DNA of 64,000 nucleotides from Achromobacter seleniivolatilans (GCF_030864005.1 NZ_CP132976.1:1798001-1862000), one strand, 5' to 3'; shown: positions 31,460-41,626, numbered from the stretch's first letter. Notes: generated by a model from the sequence alone, not told the origin. A program made the numbers and translations.

Positions 31460-32064
31460 AGCGGCTCCAATCTGCCCTGCTCCATGCGCCAGCCGCGGCG
31501 CGCCAAACGCTGCGCCTGTTCGGGACTATGCGTAACCATCAAAATCGCTGCGCCGCCGTCCAGATACCGGTGCATCGCCCGTTCAACAAGCGCGGTCGCC
31601 TCGCTATCCAACGCGGCCGTGGGTTCGTCCAGCAACAGCACACGCGGCGTTTGCGCCAGCGCGCGCGCCAGCCCAAGCCGCTGACGTTCGCCGGTAGAGA
31701 GTTCATGCACCAAAGCGTCCAGCTTTTCTGGGGACAGGCCCAGCTCTTGCGTCAAGGCCTTCGCCTGTTCCTGGTCCGTGAAATGTGGCGCGACATGATC
31801 ATCCCACCAGCCCGCCTCGGCCTGGCAATAGACCACCTTGCGCCGCCATTCAAATCCACGCATGCCGGATCGTGGAGCGCCGTCCAGTTCAACTTCACCG
31901 TGCCCCGGATCTAAATCCGCTACCTGACGCAGTAAGAGCGATTTGCCAGACCCGGACGGCCCGGTGATGGCCGCGCACTCGCCTGCCGCAAGGTCCAGGC
32001 TGACCGGAGACAGGCGCTGACTGTAAACGCCGCGCAAGCGGAGAACGGGCGGCGCTTCAGCCAT
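31450..32064 (-). CDS. fetA: FetA-type ABC ATP-binding protein
   Basis: The 204-residue ATPase partner of FetB. Walker A is TGPSGSGKS, the signature is LSTGERQRLGLARAL (ST replacing the usual SG), Walker B is VLLLDEPTAALD, and the H-loop is MVTHSPEQAQ. I start at ATG 32064 because FetA proteins begin only a few residues before the first strand (VLRLRGV); an in-frame start at 32172 would add 36 residues with no family match. It overlaps fetB by 10 bases. Confidence 0.88.
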   Translation of the reverse strand: MAEAPPVLRLRGVYSQRLSPVSLDLAAGECAAITGPSGSGKSLLLRQVADLDPGHGEVELDGAPRSGMRGFEWRRKVVYCQAEAGWWDDHVAPHFTDQEQAKALTQELGLSPEKLDALVHELSTGERQRLGLARALAQTPRVLLLDEPTAALDSEATALVERAMHRYLDGGAAILMVTHSPEQAQRLARRGWRMEQGRLEPLWT

Positions 32065-32180
32065 GCGAGCGGCCCCGCTCGCGCTTTCTGAGTGTGCAAA
32101 GGACAAACCGGCATTCCTTGTCGATAGAACTGAAGCACGATAACCCGCAAATGAGTCCAGCCAGCCGCTCAAAAATAAAG

Positions 32181-32195
32181 GTTAGAAAAACTAAC
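32181..32195. promoter_or_regulatory. Inverted repeat, possible operator of the RND operon
   Basis: GTTAG, five A and CTAAC form a 15-base palindrome in the AT-rich intergenic stretch between fetA and the RND adaptor gene. Its position suggests a repressor site, but no regulator can be named. Confidence 0.4.
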
Positions 32196-32295
32196 TCCTA
32201 AACTAAGAACTTATCGTTTTCTAATCTCGGATTGCTTACTTACCATTCCTGATCATTCCAGTTCTGGATTTAGCCAAACTACATTGATCATGTAA

Positions 32296-33423
32296 ATGGA
32301 ACTCATGTCTCAGCATCCTGATTTTTCTCCTACTCGCGGGGCGGCCAATCGCAAGCTCGCGTTGGCTGCCCTGCTTGTGCTTGCTACTATCGGCGGCCTT
32401 TATTTCTACGATACCCAGCGCAAAACCGCCATCGCGGCGCAAACGGCAACGGGCGGCGCCGCAGCGCCAGTGCCAGTCGTGGCCGCCCCCGTTCATATCA
32501 AGGCCGTGCCAATAAGCCTGCAAGCGATTGGCACCGTGGTGGCAGACAACCAAGTATTGGTCGCCCCCGAAATCGCCGGCCGCGTGACGGCAATCCACTT
32601 CACCAGCGGCCAACACGTGACGGCGGGCACGCCGCTGGCGCAATTGAACGACGCCCCCATTCAACGCGAACTGGAACGTCACCGCGCGTCGGCCATGTTG
32701 GCGCGAGCCAATCTGGACCGCGCCAAGCGTCTGCATGGCCAAACCATGTCGCGCGCTGATTACGAACAGTATGTGGCCGCCTACGCTGAAGCCCGGGCCC
32801 AAGTCGCGCAAAGCGAGGAAGACGCCGCCCACCGCTTGGTGCGCGCGCCGTTCACAGGCACATTGGGCGTGCGGCAGGTCAACCTTGGCCAGTATGTAGA
32901 AGCCGGTACGCCTATCGCCACCTTGACTGACACGCGACTGCTGCACGTGGACTTCACGCTGCCGGACCGCTACCGGTCCGCTCTGCGCTTGGGGCTGGAC
33001 GTATCCATCGCCAGCGAAGGGAGCGCCGATGCGCCTTTGACGGGCAAGCTTACCGCCATCGATCCGCAGATCGATGCGGGCAATCGCGCCCTGCGGCTAC
33101 GCGCCACGCTAGGCCCGGAAGCGGCAGGAAAGGTTTGGCCCGGCGCCTTCACGCCTATCAGCGTGACACTGCCGTCCGGCCCCGCCACGGTCACCGTGCC
33201 TGCGGCCGCCGTGCAGAGCAGCCTGGCCGGCGAGACGGTCTTTGCCGTGCAAGACGACGGCGGCAACGCCCGTGCCCGATTGATCTCTGTGCAGTCCGGT
33301 GCCCGCCAGGATGGCTCGGTCGCATTGCTGGGTACCAGCCTGCGCGACGGCGAACTCGTCATCGTCGCGGGCCAGATAAACATTCAGGACGGTTCCCCAG
33401 TCCTTGTGCGCCAAGCCGACTGA
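32296..33423 (+). CDS. RND efflux periplasmic adaptor (membrane fusion protein)
   Basis: A 375-residue adaptor linking an inner-membrane RND pump to an outer-membrane channel. One N-terminal membrane segment (LALAALLVLATIGGLYFY) anchors it. The lipoyl-like domain (VAPEIAGRVTAIHFTSGQHVTAGTPLAQL), a short helical hairpin with SRADYEQYVAAYAEARAQVAQSEE, and APFTGTLGVRQVNLGQYVEAGTPIATL follow, as in MexH/MdtA-type proteins. An alternative ATG lies three codons further in. It is first in a three-gene operon. Confidence 0.92.
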   Translation: MELMSQHPDFSPTRGAANRKLALAALLVLATIGGLYFYDTQRKTAIAAQTATGGAAAPVPVVAAPVHIKAVPISLQAIGTVVADNQVLVAPEIAGRVTAIHFTSGQHVTAGTPLAQLNDAPIQRELERHRASAMLARANLDRAKRLHGQTMSRADYEQYVAAYAEARAQVAQSEEDAAHRLVRAPFTGTLGVRQVNLGQYVEAGTPIATLTDTRLLHVDFTLPDRYRSALRLGLDVSIASEGSADAPLTGKLTAIDPQIDAGNRALRLRATLGPEAAGKVWPGAFTPISVTLPSGPATVTVPAAAVQSSLAGETVFAVQDDGGNARARLISVQSGARQDGSVALLGTSLRDGELVIVAGQINIQDGSPVLVRQAD

Positions 33424-33430
33424 GCCCGCC

Positions 33431-36400
33431 ATGTCATTCACCGACTTCTTCATCCGCCGCCCCGTTCTGACCACCGCTTTCGCGCTGCTCATCGCGCTGA
33501 TCGGACTGCGCGCGTTGCTCGATCTGCCGCTGCGCCAGTACCCGCGCATCGAAAGCGCCGTAATCACGGTCACCACGGAATACCCGGGCGCATCCGCCGA
33601 ACTGATGCAGGGCTTTGTCACGACGACGCTGGCGCAGGCCGTAGCCACCACGCAAGGCGTGGAGTACCTGACGTCCTCGTCCGACCAGGGCCGCAGCACC
33701 ATCAATGCCTACCTGCGGCTGAACAGCAATTCCGACACTGCCCTGACCGAGGTGCTGGCCAAGGTCAATGAGGTTCGATATTTACTGCCCGACGACGCTT
33801 ATGACCCGGTAGTGCAGCGCCAGTCCCCCGGTGCAATCGGAGTGGTGTACGCAGGTTTCACCGCGCCGCAGGGGCAGGCATTGACGGGCATCACCGACTA
33901 TCTGCTGCGTGTCGCGCGGCCCATGCTGACCACGATTGATGGCGTTGCCGCCGTGAACGTGCTGGGTTCGCAGGCACTGTCGATGCGCATCTGGCTCGAC
34001 CCGCTGCGCATGGGCGCCCACGGCATCACCACCGCCGACGTTGAATCGGCCCTGCAAAACAACAACTACCAGGCCGCGCCCGGCCAGTTGCGTGACGCGC
34101 TGGTGGTCAGCAACGTGCGGGCGGACACCAGCCTGGACAGCGTCCAAGGCTTTCGTGAACTGGTCGTCAAGCGTGGCGCCAGCCTTGTGCGGCTGGAAGA
34201 CATTGCCACCGTAGAAATTGGCGCCCAGAGCCGCAACCAGATCACCGGCATGAACGGCGAACCCGCCGTGTTCCTGGAAGTCATGGCGACCCCCGGCGGC
34301 AACCCGCTGACGATATCCCGCGAAGCACGGCGCATCTTGAATGACCTGGACTTGCCTGCCGGCGCCAAGATGGCGATTCCCTACGACGTCACCGTCTTCA
34401 TCGACGCCGCAATCAACAATGTTCTGGGCAAGTTCGGCATCGCCAGTTTGGAAGTCGTTCTGGTGATTTTCATCTTCCTGGGCTCGGTACGCGCGGTAGC
34501 CGTGCCCGTGTTGAGCATCCCGCTGTCATTGCTAGGCGCAGCCGCCATCATGCTGGCATTGGGCTACAGCCTGAATCTGCTGACATTGCTGGCAATGGTT
34601 TTGGCCATTGGCCTGGTCGTGGACGACGCGATCGTGGTGGTAGAAAACGTACACCGGCGCATGGAAGAAGGTGAATCCCCGCGCGATGCCGCCATCAATG
34701 GCGCACGTGAAATCGTCGGCCCGGTGCTGACCATGGCCGCCACGCTGGTCGCCGTGTACGCCCCGTTGGGATTGATCGGCGGGCTGACGGGCGCATTATT
34801 CAGCGAATTTGCGTTCACACTGGCTGCGGCCGTATCCGTCTCTGCCGTAGTTGCCCTGACCGTATCTCCCATGGTGGCCTCGAAGCTATTGCGCCGCCAA
34901 ACGCCAAGCCGCTACGCCGTCGCGGTAGAACACGCCACCGCAAGGCTCGTCAGCGCCTACGACCGCATGCTGGGCCGTCTGCTGCGCGATACGAGGCTGG
35001 TCCTGCTGATCGGCGCGGGCGTGCTCGCCAGCTTGCCCATCCTGTTCAATGGTTTGCAATCGGAGCTGGTACCCGCTGAAGATCAGGGCGAAATCATTGT
35101 CGACATGAAGGCGCCGCAGGCCAGCAGCCTGGAGTTTCTGGAAAGCGAAGCAAAGCGTGTAGAGGCCGCATTGCTGGCCCTGCCAGAAGCCGCCCACGTG
35201 TACATGGTGTCGGGTAGCGGCGGCGCGCTCAACAAGGGGTGGGCTGGCGCCATGCTGACGCCTTGGGGCGACCGCCAACGCGACGCCGCCACCATCATGG
35301 CCGACCTGCAAGCCGCCCTGCCCGGCATCGAAGGCATCGCGGCATCCGCTTTCTTGCCTGCGCCCCTGCCGGGCTCTATCGGCGGGTTTCCCGTGCAATT
35401 TGTCGTGTCCTCTCCTGCCAGCCACCATGCCGTATACGAGGCGATGGAAAAGGTGAAAGAAGCTGCCCGCCACAGCGGCAAATTCATTTTCGTGGACTCC
35501 GACCTGATCTTCAGTAATCCGACCACCCTGGTGCGGATTGACCGGTCCAAGGCGCACGACCTGGGACTGAACATGAAGGAGATCGGTGACACCCTGGCTC
35601 GCCTGGTGGGGGAATCCTATGTCAACCGATTTGGAGCACAGGGCCGCTCGTACGACGTGATCCCGCAGGCTCCCCGCCACCTGCGTTTGACGGCCGAATC
35701 GCTGGACCTGTTCCACGTCCGCACGGCCACCGGTGGCCAGGTGCCGCTCTCTACGGTCGTATCGCTGGAACAAGGCGTAGAGGCCAATGCGCTGACCCAA
35801 TTCAACCAGCTGAACAGCGCCACACTGGTCGCCATTCCCGCGCCGGGCGTGCCCTTGGGCCAAGCGGTTGAGTTCCTGCAAAACGAAGCCGCCAGTTTGC
35901 CCGCCGGGTTCCAGACCAGCTTCCTGGGGGAATCACGCCAATACCTGCAAGAGCAAGGCGGCTTCGCCCTGACCTTCGCCTTTGCGCTGGTCTTTATCTT
36001 CCTGGTGCTGGCCGCGCAATTTGAAAGTGCACGCGATCCGGTGCTGATTCTGACCACCGTCCCGTTGGCAGCGTGCGGCGCATTGGCAGCCATGTTCTTC
36101 GGACTCGGCACGTTGAATATCTACACGCAGATTGGACTCGTCACTCTGATTGGCCTGATCACCAAACACGGCATTCTGATCGTCGAATTCGCCAATATCG
36201 AGCAAAGAACCAAGGGCCTGGACCGCGTGCAAGCCGTGCGCGCCGCAGCCGCCACCCGCATCCGCCCCATCTTGATGACCACCGCGGCAATGGTGGGCGG
36301 CTTGATGCCGCTGCTGTTCGCGAATGGCGCTGGCGCAGGCAGCCAGCGGGCGATCGCCACCGTACTGGTCGCCGGACTGCTGGTGGGCACGCTGTTCACG

Positions 36401-36517
36401 CTGTTTGTGTTGCCCGCCGTTTACGCGCGCTTCGGCCGAGACCTTGCCAGCGCGCCTGCTGCGGGCAGGCCTGACCACGCCGCCAACCAGATTCCCGCTT
36501 TGCCCGGAAACCCTTGA
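33431..36517 (+). CDS. RND multidrug efflux pump, inner-membrane subunit
   Basis: The 1028-residue proton-driven pump of the HAE-1 family. The start MSFTDFFIRRPVLTTAFALL is standard. GLVVDDAIVVVENVHRRMEEG carries the two Asp of the proton relay in the fourth membrane segment, and GLITKHGILIVEFAN in the tenth segment carries the conserved Lys. Twelve hydrophobic segments and two large periplasmic loops are present. ATG 33431 lies seven bases after the adaptor stop. The substrate is not predictable. Confidence 0.95.
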   Translation: MSFTDFFIRRPVLTTAFALLIALIGLRALLDLPLRQYPRIESAVITVTTEYPGASAELMQGFVTTTLAQAVATTQGVEYLTSSSDQGRSTINAYLRLNSNSDTALTEVLAKVNEVRYLLPDDAYDPVVQRQSPGAIGVVYAGFTAPQGQALTGITDYLLRVARPMLTTIDGVAAVNVLGSQALSMRIWLDPLRMGAHGITTADVESALQNNNYQAAPGQLRDALVVSNVRADTSLDSVQGFRELVVKRGASLVRLEDIATVEIGAQSRNQITGMNGEPAVFLEVMATPGGNPLTISREARRILNDLDLPAGAKMAIPYDVTVFIDAAINNVLGKFGIASLEVVLVIFIFLGSVRAVAVPVLSIPLSLLGAAAIMLALGYSLNLLTLLAMVLAIGLVVDDAIVVVENVHRRMEEGESPRDAAINGAREIVGPVLTMAATLVAVYAPLGLIGGLTGALFSEFAFTLAAAVSVSAVVALTVSPMVASKLLRRQTPSRYAVAVEHATARLVSAYDRMLGRLLRDTRLVLLIGAGVLASLPILFNGLQSELVPAEDQGEIIVDMKAPQASSLEFLESEAKRVEAALLALPEAAHVYMVSGSGGALNKGWAGAMLTPWGDRQRDAATIMADLQAALPGIEGIAASAFLPAPLPGSIGGFPVQFVVSSPASHHAVYEAMEKVKEAARHSGKFIFVDSDLIFSNPTTLVRIDRSKAHDLGLNMKEIGDTLARLVGESYVNRFGAQGRSYDVIPQAPRHLRLTAESLDLFHVRTATGGQVPLSTVVSLEQGVEANALTQFNQLNSATLVAIPAPGVPLGQAVEFLQNEAASLPAGFQTSFLGESRQYLQEQGGFALTFAFALVFIFLVLAAQFESARDPVLILTTVPLAACGALAAMFFGLGTLNIYTQIGLVTLIGLITKHGILIVEFANIEQRTKGLDRVQAVRAAAATRIRPILMTTAAMVGGLMPLLFANGAGAGSQRAIATVLVAGLLVGTLFTLFVLPAVYARFGRDLASAPAAGRPDHAANQIPALPGNP

Positions 36518-36518
36518 T

Positions 36519-38054
36519 ATGCATTCCGTATTCACTCGTTCCCCCGCTCGCCTGACCGTGGCGGCGCTGACCCTGGCGCTGGCTGGTTGCGCGTCCCCGT
36601 CTGCCTATGCGCCCGACACCGGCATGATCCCGCCTCACTACAAGCACGCGCCGGCCGATACCGACGGAGCCTGGAAACCCGCAACGCCTGCTGACGACGT
36701 TCTGCGTGGCGCATGGTGGACGCTGTTTGACGATTCCGTGCTGAATGCCCTGCAAGCCAACTTGCAGGACGTCAATCCAACGCTGCAAGCCGCCTATGCA
36801 AGATTGCAGCAGTCGCGCGCCCAGCAACGGGAGGCGCGGGCGTCGTTATTTCCGCAAATCGGCGTGGGCTTCGGCCCGACGCGCCAACGTCAGTCTCCCG
36901 CGTCATCGGGCGACGGCGATCGCGGCGCTGCGGCGCATTCGACGCTATGGCGAGCCGAAGGCTCCGTGGCCTACGAGGCTGATCTGTTTGGCCGGGTCGC
37001 ATCGACGGTCAGCGCGGCGTCCGCCGACATGGACCGCACAAGCGCGCTGTACCGTCTGACGTTGCTGACGCTGCAAGCCGATCTGGCCAACGCCTACTTT
37101 CTGATTCGGGAGTTGGACGCCGAGCAGCACATCTACCAGCGCACGCTGGAATTGCGGGAACGCAGTTATCAGTTAACCCGCGTCCGGTTTGAAGGCGGCG
37201 ACGCGGCCGAGCGGGATCTTGAGCGCGCCCGGCAAGAATGGGAAAGTGCCCGTGCCGACGCCTTGGGCGCTGAACGGCAGCGCGCCAACGCCGAACACGC
37301 CTTGGCTATCCTGGCGGGCAAAGCGCCCGCCGAGTTCAACCTGCCGCCCCAACCCTTGACCCGCATCACCGTTGCCGTTCCAGCCGGCTTGCCGTCGGCA
37401 TTGCTAGAGCGCCGGCCTGACATTGCCGCCGCTGAACGCGCCATGGCGGCAGCCTATGCCCGCATTGGCGCTGCTCAAGCCGCTTTCTTCCCCAGGCTGG
37501 AGCTGACAGGTGAGGCCGGGTTTGAATCCACCGAACTGAGCCAGCTGTTCAATTGGTCCAGCCGCACCTTCCTGTTGGGTCCGTTTCTGGGCACCGCGCT
37601 GAACCTGCCCATCTTTGACGGCGGCAAACGTCAGGCCAATGCCGACCGGGCCCAGGCAATTTTTGAAGAAGAGGTGGCGCGCTACCGCGAGACGCTGCTG
37701 AATGCCTTCAGGGAAGTGGAAGACAACTTGGCCACCCTGCGCCTGCTCGCTCCCCAGCAAGCGGCGCAAGACAACGCTCGGAAGGCAGCGGAACGGTCTG
37801 CCGAGTTGTCCCGCCTGCAGTACCAGACCGGCACTCACACGCAGCTGGATGTCATCGACGCCGACCGGACCCTGTTGCAGCAGCAACTGGCCACGGCACG
37901 GCTGGACGGGGAACGGGCGCGCGCCACGGTGCAACTGATCCGCGCCTTGGGCGGAGGCTGGGACGCCCCCGTGCCCGGTGCGGCGGCTACTGCACGAGTC
38001 AGTGCGCCGCAAGCATCGACGGCACCTGCGCCGACTCTGCTGCTTCGGCCTTGA
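36519..38054 (+). CDS. Outer-membrane efflux lipoprotein (NodT/OprM family)
   Basis: The 511-residue channel of the tripartite pump. The signal peptide ends in the lipobox LALAGC, so it is a lipoprotein. WWTLFDDSVLNAL and the two repeated OEP blocks, including VAYEADLFGRV and LERRPDIAAAERAMAAAYARIGAAQAAFFPRLELTGEAGFES, identify the NodT family. It starts one base after the pump stop. Its last 56 bases overlap the convergent LysR gene. Confidence 0.93.
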   Translation: MHSVFTRSPARLTVAALTLALAGCASPSAYAPDTGMIPPHYKHAPADTDGAWKPATPADDVLRGAWWTLFDDSVLNALQANLQDVNPTLQAAYARLQQSRAQQREARASLFPQIGVGFGPTRQRQSPASSGDGDRGAAAHSTLWRAEGSVAYEADLFGRVASTVSAASADMDRTSALYRLTLLTLQADLANAYFLIRELDAEQHIYQRTLELRERSYQLTRVRFEGGDAAERDLERARQEWESARADALGAERQRANAEHALAILAGKAPAEFNLPPQPLTRITVAVPAGLPSALLERRPDIAAAERAMAAAYARIGAAQAAFFPRLELTGEAGFESTELSQLFNWSSRTFLLGPFLGTALNLPIFDGGKRQANADRAQAIFEEEVARYRETLLNAFREVEDNLATLRLLAPQQAAQDNARKAAERSAELSRLQYQTGTHTQLDVIDADRTLLQQQLATARLDGERARATVQLIRALGGGWDAPVPGAAATARVSAPQASTAPAPTLLLRP

Positions 38055-38916
38055 CCCAATCGATGAACGCCTGCACTTCCGGCCGGGTCACGGCATCCGG
38101 CCGGCTGACGATGTAATACGCAAAGCGCGCGGGCCAAGGCCGGTCCAGCGCGATGACGAGCCGGCCGGATTCCAGATCTTCCCGCGCATGGGTGTCTTGA
38201 ACAAGGGCTATACCCTGCCCCGTGCCTGCGGCGCGCAGCAACAGCAGGTCGTCTTCAAAGCTGGGGCCTCGCTCGGCGCCAGCGCCCGCCTCCACCCCAT
38301 GCGCTTGCAACCACAACGCCCAATCGGCGCGATCTGAATCCTGAAGCAAGGGGTATTTCAGGCAATCCTCGGGCGACGTAATGGCCGGCCCATTTGCCAG
38401 CAGCGCGGGACTTGCCACGGGCAGCAGCACGGGCGTCATCAACCGGAAGGTTGCCAACCCCGGGTAATGCCCCAGGCCGTGGCGCAACGCGACGTCGATA
38501 CGGTCACGCTTGAAGTCGACGAGCTTGGACGATGCCTCAACCCGAACTTCGACATCGGGGTGCAATGCAGAGAACCGGCCGATGCGCGGCACCAGCCAGG
38601 ACGAAGCGAACGACGGCACCGTGCTGATGGTTAATGTGCGTTGGGCGGAATAGGATTCCAGCAGAGATAAAGACTTTTCAATCTGGTCGAAGGCGCGCAA
38701 CAACCCCGGATAGGCGCTGGCGCCGGCTGGCGTGAGGCGCACGCCGTGACGTTCGCGCACGAACAGCGCCAGACCCAGCCGATCTTCCAGCAAGCGTATC
38801 TGCTGGCTGACCGCCCCGGGCGTCACGCCCAATGCCTCGGCCGCAGCCTTCAGGCTGCCCAGACGAGCGGTCTCGGTAAAGGCTCGCAAAGCAAGCAAAG
38901 GCAGGACGGCACCCAT
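37999..38916 (-). CDS. LysR-family regulator (GcvA-like)
   Basis: A 305-residue LysR regulator. The helix-turn-helix is AFTETARLGSLKAAAEALGVTPGAVSQQIRLLEDRLGLALF, of the GcvA branch, followed by a co-inducer domain. I start at ATG 38916; a 20-residue longer start lacks family support. Its 3' end overlaps the outer-membrane efflux gene on the opposite strand by 56 bases. Whether it controls the RND operon is unknown; LysR genes more often act on a divergent neighbour, and here the upstream side faces a terminator. Confidence 0.9.
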   Translation of the reverse strand: MGAVLPLLALRAFTETARLGSLKAAAEALGVTPGAVSQQIRLLEDRLGLALFVRERHGVRLTPAGASAYPGLLRAFDQIEKSLSLLESYSAQRTLTISTVPSFASSWLVPRIGRFSALHPDVEVRVEASSKLVDFKRDRIDVALRHGLGHYPGLATFRLMTPVLLPVASPALLANGPAITSPEDCLKYPLLQDSDRADWALWLQAHGVEAGAGAERGPSFEDDLLLLRAAGTGQGIALVQDTHAREDLESGRLVIALDRPWPARFAYYIVSRPDAVTRPEVQAFIDWVKAEAAESAQVPSMLAAH

Positions 38917-39033
38917 GACGCATTCCTTTAGAAATTCTATTTTCTTGAATGCGTCAAAATACCATGGAATATGCATTATTTAGCTGATATTTGTGGATAT
39001 TCCGCATACCGAAGAAATAGTAAAACTAAAAAC

Positions 39034-39064
39034 AAAACAGCCCGCTTACCAAGCGGGCTGTTTT
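39034..39064. terminator. Bidirectional terminator after the second amino-acid ABC operon
   Basis: AAAACAGCCCGCTT, loop ACC, and AAGCGGGCTGTTTT: a perfect 14-bp stem, U-tailed in both directions. It lies 31 bases past the ATPase stop of the minus-strand operon and also upstream of the LysR gene. Confidence 0.95.
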
Positions 39065-39094
39065 GATCAACACCAAGCCGAACGGAATGGGAAA

Positions 39095-39898
39095 TCAGAG
39101 CATATGCGCCAGAAATTCCCGGGTGCGCTCCTGCTGCGGCGCGCGGAAAAATTCGGCGGACGGCGCTTCTTCTACGATGCGGCCTTCGTCCATGAAGATG
39201 ACGCGGTGCGCCACTTCCCGGGCAAAACCCATTTCGTGGGTAACGACCAGCATGGTCATGCGCTCGTCGGCCAGTTGCTTCATGGTGCGCAGCACTTCGC
39301 CTGTCAGTTCCGGGTCCAGGGCCGACGTGGGTTCGTCAAACAGCATGATGTCGGGTTCCATCGCCAGCGCACGCGCAATGGCCACGCGCTGCTTTTGGCC
39401 GCCGGACAGCCGCGTCGGATAGTTGTCGCGCTTGTTCAGCAAACCGACCTTGCGCAGCAGTTCTTCCGCTTTGGGAATGATTTGCGCGCGGGTCATGCCC
39501 TTGACGGTCAAAGGCGCTTCGATGATGTTCTGCAACACCGTCATGTGGGGAAACAGGTTGAACGACTGGAACACCATGCCCATCTTGCGGCAGATGCGGC
39601 GCACATCTGCATCGCTCGCGTAGCGGCTGTGGCCGCCCGGCACGGCGCGCGCCAGGGTCTCGCCTTCGACATCGATATTGCCTTCGTCGATGGTCTCCAA
39701 GTGGTTCAGGCAACGCAGAAACGTGCTCTTGCCCGAGCCGGACGGGCCGATTACGGCCACGACTTCGCCTTGGTTCAGCGTCAGCGACACGCGATCCAGC
39801 ACGCGATTGGCGCCGAACGACTTGACGATGTCGCGCGCCTCGATCATGACGGGGCGGCCGAATTGCACCTGTGCGGCGAACGTCGGATTACTGGTCAT
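39095..39898 (-). CDS. Polar amino-acid ABC transporter ATP-binding protein
   Basis: About 267 residues, GlnQ/HisP class. Walker A is GPSGSGKST, with [17 protein letters not shown], signature [15 protein letters not shown], Walker [15 protein letters not shown], and H-loop [14 protein letters not shown] take ATG 39898, overlapping the permease end by 11 bases; ATG 39907 is also in frame. An N-terminal extension of roughly 15 residues precedes the usual start at [12 protein letters not shown]. It is the last gene of the minus-strand operon. Confidence 0.93.
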   Translation of the reverse strand: MTSNPTFAAQVQFGRPVMIEARDIVKSFGANRVLDRVSLTLNQGEVVAVIGPSGSGKSTFLRCLNHLETIDEGNIDVEGETLARAVPGGHSRYASDADVRRICRKMGMVFQSFNLFPHMTVLQNIIEAPLTVKGMTRAQIIPKAEELLRKVGLLNKRDNYPTRLSGGQKQRVAIARALAMEPDIMLFDEPTSALDPELTGEVLRTMKQLADERMTMLVVTHEMGFAREVAHRVIFMDEGRIVEEAPSAEFFRAPQQERTREFLAHML

Positions 39899-40541
39899 AT
39901 TTGGCATAGCGCTTTTCCATGTGCTGGAAGAACCACGTCAGAACCAGCGTCATGAGGAGATAGAAGGCGGCGGCAACCAGGAACGGCGTCGTCGTGAAGT
40001 CACGCTGCACGATACCGCGCGCGGTGCGCAGAATGTCGTTGAGCGCCAGCACGTAGATCAGCGACGTGTCCTTCACCAGCGTGATGGTTTCGTTGCTCAT
40101 GGGCGGCAGCACGCGTTGCACCATCTGCGGCAGCACAATACGGCGCAGCGTTTGCAGATAGGTCATGCCCAGCACCTTGCTGCCTTCATACTGGCCACGG
40201 TCCACCGACTGAATGCCTGCGCGGAAAATCTCGGCAAAGTACGCCGCGTAGTTCAGCGCAAACGCAACCACCGCAGCGGGAAAGTCAGGCAGCCGCACCC
40301 CGATCACGGGCACGAATGGCAGCGCGAAGTAGATGAACAGCATTTGCAGCATCAGCGGCGTGCCGCGCATCAGCCAGATATAGCCATTGACCAGGCGGCT
40401 CAACAGCGGCCATTTCGAAATGCGCGCAAGCGCCAGCACCAGCCCCAAGGGCACGGCCAGGGCCAGGGTGATGAAAAACAGCGTCAAGGTCACTTTCGCG
40501 CCTTCCGCCATAGGCCCCAACAGGGAGAGTACGTAGTCCAT
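39888..40541 (-). CDS. Polar amino-acid ABC transporter permease
   Basis: A 217-residue HisM-type permease. [20 protein letters not shown] is the typical second membrane region, the ATPase-docking loop is [23 protein letters not shown], and [14 protein letters not shown] follows. Only one permease is present, so it likely forms a homodimer. A stem-loop in the gap separates it from the binding-protein gene upstream. The ATPase gene overlaps its end. Confidence 0.93.
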   Translation of the reverse strand: MDYVLSLLGPMAEGAKVTLTLFFITLALAVPLGLVLALARISKWPLLSRLVNGYIWLMRGTPLMLQMLFIYFALPFVPVIGVRLPDFPAAVVAFALNYAAYFAEIFRAGIQSVDRGQYEGSKVLGMTYLQTLRRIVLPQMVQRVLPPMSNETITLVKDTSLIYVLALNDILRTARGIVQRDFTTTPFLVAAAFYLLMTLVLTWFFQHMEKRYAKYDQ

Positions 40542-40635
40542 TCAGTGGGTCGCGCCGCTTGCGGCAAGAGTCTTCATGAGCAAGCCCGCTTGGCGCCAGG
40601 GCGCGGCAGCGGGCTGTGGGACAAGCAATGAGTCA

Positions 40636-40662
40636 GCGCCCCGCCTGACAGGCCAGGGGCGC
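40636..40662. other. Intercistronic stem-loop
   Basis: GCGCCCC and GGGGCGC enclose GCCTG-A-CAGGC, giving a long imperfect hairpin without a U tract between the binding-protein and permease genes. Such structures often stabilise the binding-protein message or give partial termination. Confidence 0.55.
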
Positions 40663-40672
40663 CGCACGCCGC

Positions 40673-41464
40673 TTATTTGATGATGTTGGCGCCGAACCAC
40701 TGGGTGGCGATGCGGCTGGCGGTGCCATCCTGCTTCATCGAATCCAGCGTCTTATCCAGCTTGCCCAACAGTTCGGTGTCGTCCTTGCGCACGCCAACAC
40801 CGTAGTCTTCGGTGCCGAAGTTCTCGTCCAGAACGCGGTATTCACCCGCGCGCTTGCTGATCAGGTAACGGCCCACCACTTCGTCCACGACGATGGCGTC
40901 CAGACGGCCGGCCGCCAGGTCCATCAATGCGGTGACGTTATCGCCGAACTTCTTGACTTCTTTGATCTGCGCGGCCACGGGGTCCTTGGCAATCGCGTCG
41001 GTAGCGCTGCTGCCGTCTTGCGCGCCGATGACCTTGCCGGCCAGGTCGCTCTTCAGTTTCACGGGCGACGCGGTGCCGACGATGATGATCTGGTGGTTGG
41101 CCATGTAGGGCGCGGTGAAGCTGATGTTCTTCTTGCGCTCTTCGGTGATGGTCAGGCCGTTCCACAGGACGTCCACGCGCTTGCCGTTCAGTTCGGCTTC
41201 CTTGGCGCTCCAGTCGATAGGCTTGAATTCAACTTCCAGACCCAGGCGCTTGCTGGCTTCCTTGGCCATGTCTACGTCAAAACCAACGATCTGATTGCTC
41301 GAATCCCGAAAACCCATGGGCGGGAAGTTGTCATCCAGACCCACGACAACCTTTTTGACGGCGGCCGGCGCCTGTGCGCCCGCGGTCGACGCGTTGTCGC
41401 TGGGGCCGCAAGCGGTCAGCATCGTGGTTGCGGACACGAGAAGAACAGCAGTCAGTTTTTTCAT
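40673..41464 (-). CDS. Amino-acid ABC transporter substrate-binding lipoprotein
   Basis: The 263-residue family-3 solute-binding protein. The start at 41464 (MKKLTAVLLVS) gives a signal peptide with the lipobox LTAC, so it is membrane-anchored. VVVGLDDNFPPMGFRDSSNQIVGFDVDMAKEASKRLG and VDVLWNGLTITEERKKNISFTAPYM are standard family blocks. It is first in the operon; about 160 bases to the LysR gene upstream hold its promoter. The ligand is an amino acid of unknown type. Confidence 0.93.
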   Translation of the reverse strand: MKKLTAVLLVSATTMLTACGPSDNASTAGAQAPAAVKKVVVGLDDNFPPMGFRDSSNQIVGFDVDMAKEASKRLGLEVEFKPIDWSAKEAELNGKRVDVLWNGLTITEERKKNISFTAPYMANHQIIIVGTASPVKLKSDLAGKVIGAQDGSSATDAIAKDPVAAQIKEVKKFGDNVTALMDLAAGRLDAIVVDEVVGRYLISKRAGEYRVLDENFGTEDYGVGVRKDDTELLGKLDKTLDSMKQDGTASRIATQWFGANIIK

Positions 41465-41626
41465 AGTTATGGGTGCGCCAGGCGCAAGAATGAAGATTGC
41501 CGGATGGGCTGGACTAGCAGCCAAGAGCCGCCATTTTAGCGTCACTGGCAGATGTGGCTGCCGCGCCGGGCTGGCGGGCCGGTAATGTGGTCCGATTCAG
41601 CGCACTGCAGGCCGACCAAGGGCCAA

